A stretch of DNA of 17,507 nt from CAYWMD01 sp964458575. GTDB lineage: Bacteria; Verrucomicrobiota; Verrucomicrobiia; Limisphaerales; JADLHS01. The translations under genes and the position numbers were made by a program. Shown here in pieces: positions 14,816 to 17,507 of this stretch. The first letter of the stretch is position 1; each line of letters starts with the position of its first letter. The notes under the pieces are model-generated. The model was not told the origin of the DNA. It ran no database searches and saw only the letters and a list, made by a program, of their open reading frames with translations. Location: the NCBI GenBank assembly GCA_964458575.1, contig CAYWMD010000090.1, positions 1 to 17,507 of the forward strand. The letters are read 5' to 3'.

Positions 14816-15589
14816 ATGAAAAAACGAATGCGTGGCAGTCGCGGTTTCACCCTTATCGAATTGCTGGTGGTCATCGCCATCATCGCTATTCTCGCGGCCA
14901 TGTTGTTGCCGGTGTTGACGTCGGCCAAGAAGAAAGCTCACCGCATCTCCTGTCTGAACAATCTCAAACAAATGGGATTGGGCAGTCAGATGTATGCCGA
15001 CGATGATTCGGAAGGACGGCTGACCGGTTCGCTCAAAACGACGCCCAAGGAGCAACAAGCCGATGATGACCTGAACTGGCTCTACCTCAGTTCCATGCCC
15101 AACGTCAGGTCGTTCGTTTGCCCGAGCACCCGGAATAACATTCGGACGGATACTACCGTTCCGGTCACCATCAAAGGTACAACGTTGACCTGCCTGAAAG
15201 ACCTGCAAGACAACGCCGCCACCAAGGACAGCACGAACGGTCACAGTTATGAAGTCTGGGGCTGCTGGCAGCCGGACAGCAGCACGTATCCGCGAAAAAC
15301 CGAAAGGACGGTGTTCAACTACCAATATCAAAACACCTTTGCTCCGTATACGCAGGCGGGCGTGCGGGCCGGAGGCGCGGTAGGCACGATTCTCATTTTT
15401 GACATGATGGAGCCGCACGGCCGCGCGTGGGTCTATGAGAATTCTCCCAATCCGTTTGACGGACATGGTGTGGACGGCGGCAACGCGGTGTTCGGTGACG
15501 GTCACGCCAGTTGGATTACGGGGAAACGATGGAAAGAAACGGTCGTGAAATCGCAGGACTATCCTTCGAACTATCCGCTTGCGCCATAA
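14816..15589 (+). CDS. Type II secretion/type IV pilin-like pseudopilin with DGH-type C-terminal tag
   Basis: A 257-residue pseudopilin of the kind abundant in Verrucomicrobia and Planctomycetes. The N-terminus MKKRMRGSRG is followed by FTLIELLVVIAIIAILAAML, a textbook class III prepilin signal: peptidase cleavage after Gly10, N-methylated Phe11 and Glu15 as the +5 residue, with one transmembrane helix. A globular part follows with Cys residues and the FVCPST and LNNLKQMGLGSQMYADDD segments seen in this family. The end carries NAVFGDGHASWI, the conserved C-terminal DGH tag. In-frame upstream sequence to 14735 is ignored because the prepilin leader must be short. It is third in the tetR operon and 21 bases ahead of a PEP-CTERM gene, so the two are probably co-translated. 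Confidence 0.88.
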   Translation: MKKRMRGSRGFTLIELLVVIAIIAILAAMLLPVLTSAKKKAHRISCLNNLKQMGLGSQMYADDDSEGRLTGSLKTTPKEQQADDDLNWLYLSSMPNVRSFVCPSTRNNIRTDTTVPVTIKGTTLTCLKDLQDNAATKDSTNGHSYEVWGCWQPDSSTYPRKTERTVFNYQYQNTFAPYTQAGVRAGGAVGTILIFDMMEPHGRAWVYENSPNPFDGHGVDGGNAVFGDGHASWITGKRWKETVVKSQDYPSNYPLAP

Positions 15590-15610
15590 ACCCAGAAACG
15601 CCCGGCCAAC

Positions 15611-16630
15611 ATGAAAAGACAAATATCCATCCGCAGGCTGGTTGGAGGTTGTGCGCTTCTCCTGACCACCAGTCACTGTCTGGCCAACCTGATTCTGTAT
15701 GAGCCCTTCGATTACAATGTAGGCGAAGGATTGGCCGGTCGCGCGGGACAAACCTTTGTAGCCGGTTTGACCGGCGGCCCCTCCGGTACCGGCCAGTTCT
15801 GGGGGCAACAGGCGCCGAATGGCAACTACTGGATGTCCTGTGGCGTCTCCGGGACGTACGATCAGGCCACCGACGCGCTGGTGGTTGCAAACGCTCTCAG
15901 CGTCGCTGGGTTGGACCAGTTGCCCGGGACGGAAGCCGTCCGTTTCGGCGGCCCGGGCATCAGTTCGCGACTCGCGTTTTCGCCCATTTACGCGGCGCTC
16001 GATGGTTCGCCCGTTTCGGTTTATTACTCCTTTGCTTTTATGATTCCCTCCGGGGGACTGGCCTCCACGTCTGCGGACGGGGGATTGGTCGCGGCGTTCA
16101 ACAATACCCGCGGCAGCCAGTCGGGCAATCCGAGCACGGAAGGCTGCGCCATGTTCCTCAAACCCAGCGGCTCCGGCTTCGTCATCGGTGTCAATGAAGA
16201 CTCGACCTTCAATCTCGCCGCCACCTATGACAGCACCGTGCTCGCTTACGACACGACATATTTCGTCGTCGGAAAATACACCATCAAGGGCACGCTGAAT
16301 CAACTGACGCAGGACGACGACGCCCAGATCTGGATCAATCCCAACTCGAGCACGTTCGGTGGTGGTGACCCGGGCGGCGCGCTGGTGGCCCTGGCGCAAC
16401 AAAACGACGTGCCGACGAACCAGAGCGACGGCAACGCGGTGGTTCAGACGTTTGTCCTTCGTCAGGACGGCACCGGCAGCGGCGTCAACGCCGCCACCAG
16501 CATTATTTTCGACGAACTGCGAATTGGAACGACCTTTGCCGATGTCACACCCACGGTTGTGCCGGAGCCTTCGGGCCTGGCGCTCCTGGGTTTCGGAATC
16601 GTCGCGTTGCTCGCCCGCCGTCGTCATTAG
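15611..16630 (+). CDS. PEP-CTERM surface protein (ELRIGTTFADVTP family), paralogue C
   Basis: A 339-residue exported protein. The signal peptide (RRLVGGCALLLTTSHCLA, cleavage before NLILYEPFDYNVGEGLAG) is followed by a Gly/Ser/Thr-rich body with VSVYYSFAFMIPSGGLASTS, YFVVGKYTIKG and DDAQIWINPNSSTFGGGDPG. It closes with DELRIGTTFADVTP and the tail VVPEPSGLALLGFGIVALLA plus RRRH, a standard PEP-CTERM anchor with PEP at 318-320. It belongs to the same family as the proteins at 6972, 10609 and 13477 but is more distant from the 6972/13477 pair than those are from each other. It follows the pseudopilin stop by 21 bases and is probably the last gene of the tetR operon; no clear terminator hairpin with a T-run follows. 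Confidence 0.86.
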   Translation: MKRQISIRRLVGGCALLLTTSHCLANLILYEPFDYNVGEGLAGRAGQTFVAGLTGGPSGTGQFWGQQAPNGNYWMSCGVSGTYDQATDALVVANALSVAGLDQLPGTEAVRFGGPGISSRLAFSPIYAALDGSPVSVYYSFAFMIPSGGLASTSADGGLVAAFNNTRGSQSGNPSTEGCAMFLKPSGSGFVIGVNEDSTFNLAATYDSTVLAYDTTYFVVGKYTIKGTLNQLTQDDDAQIWINPNSSTFGGGDPGGALVALAQQNDVPTNQSDGNAVVQTFVLRQDGTGSGVNAATSIIFDELRIGTTFADVTPTVVPEPSGLALLGFGIVALLARRRH

Positions 16631-16890
16631 CGACTGCGGCGGCGACGGCGCCCGGCAAAGCCAGCGGCGACACCGGGATGAATATGGGGACGAACAAACT
16701 TCAAACAGGTTCTGACCACTGCATGCGGTCTTCAATCCACTGCCAGCGATCCGGCGTTACATCAGCGAGCGTCTCCCCATCCGCCATCCTGCCCGCCGGG
16801 CACACGCTGCGGCCAGGCTGGCCGTGCTCCGGCCTTCCGCGGCCGACAGTTTGCCTCCGTTCCCAACCGTAAACCATTAACCAGCCCATC
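16631..16890. other. Intergenic region before the DegT-family gene
   Basis: These 260 GC-rich bases contain no recognised gene, repeat or T-tailed terminator. They must hold the promoter and leader of the gene at 16891, but no consensus promoter or Shine-Dalgarno is evident. Confidence 0.4.
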
Positions 16891-17507
16891 ATGAGTTCGA
16901 AAAACACCACCACCGTTACCCGTCGTGACTTCCTCGCAACCTCCAGCGCGGCCATGGCCGGCCTGACGCTCAGCACCCCGCTGTTCGCCGCGCCCAAGAC
17001 CGACACGCTCGCCGTTGCCGGCGGCAGCAAGGCCGTCACGTTTCCGGAAGCCGTCCAGACTGCCATGACCAAGTGGCCGCGATACGGCAAGGCGGAACGG
17101 CAGGCGATTGACGAAGTGCTCGCCCTGGATTGCAGCATCATTTACTCGCCGCTCAAGCAGTTCGAGGAGGAATGGAAGATTTATTTGAACGCGCCGTTCG
17201 TGAAGTCCCACATGAACGGCACCAGCGCTTTGACAGCCATGTTCTCCGCCCTATCTCATGATCTGCCGCCCGGCACGGAAATCATGGTCCCGTCCTACAC
17301 CTTCTTTGCCACGGTGGCGCCGATGCGGTTCTTTGGCTTTGTGCCCATCTTCATAGACATCAACCCGCAGACGGCAACGTTCGACCTGGACGACGCGCGT
17401 CGCAAATTGACGCCGAACACGCGGGCAATGGTGCCGATGCATTCGTGGGGGCTGCCTTGCGAGATGGACGCCATTCTGGAGTTCGCCAAGGAAAAAGGTT
17501 TGATCGT
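16891..17507 (+). CDS. DegT/DnrJ/EryC1/StrS aminotransferase-fold protein with Tat signal, 3' end outside the window
   Basis: The first 205 codons of a PLP-dependent aminotransferase-family protein. It opens with a twin-arginine leader: MSSKNTTTV, TRRDFLATSSAAMAGLTLS, TPLFAAP. The enzyme part follows with VTFPEAVQTAMTKWPRYGKA, FEEEWKIYLNAPFVKSHMNG, TSALTAMFSAL (the substrate/PLP-phosphate-binding GT[ST]AL segment), VPSYTFFATVAPMRFFGFVP, IFIDINPQTATFDLDDARRK and AMVPMHSWGLPCEMDAI. The PLP-binding Lys would lie beyond the window edge, so activity cannot be judged. Cytoplasmic members aminate nucleotide-linked keto-sugars; the Tat leader implies folding with cofactor and export, unusual for that role. 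The start ATG at 16891 is set by the Tat leader. No Shine-Dalgarno is seen. Confidence 0.85.
   Translation, partial: MSSKNTTTVTRRDFLATSSAAMAGLTLSTPLFAAPKTDTLAVAGGSKAVTFPEAVQTAMTKWPRYGKAERQAIDEVLALDCSIIYSPLKQFEEEWKIYLNAPFVKSHMNGTSALTAMFSALSHDLPPGTEIMVPSYTFFATVAPMRFFGFVPIFIDINPQTATFDLDDARRKLTPNTRAMVPMHSWGLPCEMDAILEFAKEKGLI

Noticed and set aside
14567..16735. Very long open frame on the minus strand (over 700 codons) antisense to three genes
   Set aside because: Its translation is Arg/Gly/Ala-rich without motifs, while the plus strand there encodes a secreted protein, a pseudopilin and a PEP-CTERM protein with clear signals. It is a mirror effect of GC-rich codon use.
1..17507. CRISPR array, insertion sequence or exosortase gene
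   Set aside because: No regularly spaced repeats, transposase motifs or exosortase-like membrane protein with Cys/Arg/His catalytic residues were found on either strand.

Overview
The window looks like chromosomal DNA of a GC-rich Verrucomicrobia-type bacterium. This is inferred from several PEP-CTERM proteins of the type ending in ELRIGTTWADVTP plus a PEP anchor, a pseudopilin with a DGH-type C-terminal tag, a TMTC-like membrane protein with TPR repeats, a Tat-signalled DegT-family aminotransferase, and a relic resembling the TIGR03067 family. No marker gene fixes the taxon.

Left part (1-5009): the 3' half of a tRNA-Phe; a small secreted Pro/Val-rich protein followed by a strong hairpin; a secreted discoidin-like protein; a 460 bp non-coding stretch; a RhaT-type sugar/proton symporter; a decayed minus-strand gene fragment; and a minus-strand polytopic membrane protein of unknown role.

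Middle (5010-8130): a cytidylyltransferase-GHMP kinase fusion, probably acting on a sugar phosphate. Next comes a minus-strand relic of a GH36-like alpha-galactosidase C-terminus, then a promoter/operator copy, then a PEP-CTERM protein closed by a perfect 11 bp terminator stem.

Right part (8212-17507): a minus-strand TMTC-like/TPR protein, and divergent from it a 679-residue secreted protein with an unrecognised C-terminal domain. Then follows a likely operon in the order tetR, secreted paralogue, pseudopilin, PEP-CTERM protein. Last is the start of a Tat-exported DegT/DnrJ/EryC1/StrS-family protein that runs off the window.

The unifying signal is regulatory. An almost identical 29 bp element, with a -35/-10 pair enclosing the palindrome CCATAC-N6-GTATGG, lies at 6809-6837 and 12740-12768. 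One copy sits immediately upstream of tetR, whose operon includes a secreted protein. The other sits upstream of that protein's closest paralogue, with no tetR between. Four members of the same secreted family occur here with three different C-termini: a PEP-CTERM anchor, a beta-sandwich module, and a large new domain. I read this as a small TetR-controlled surface-protein regulon built by duplication and C-terminal domain exchange. No exosortase gene is visible in the window.
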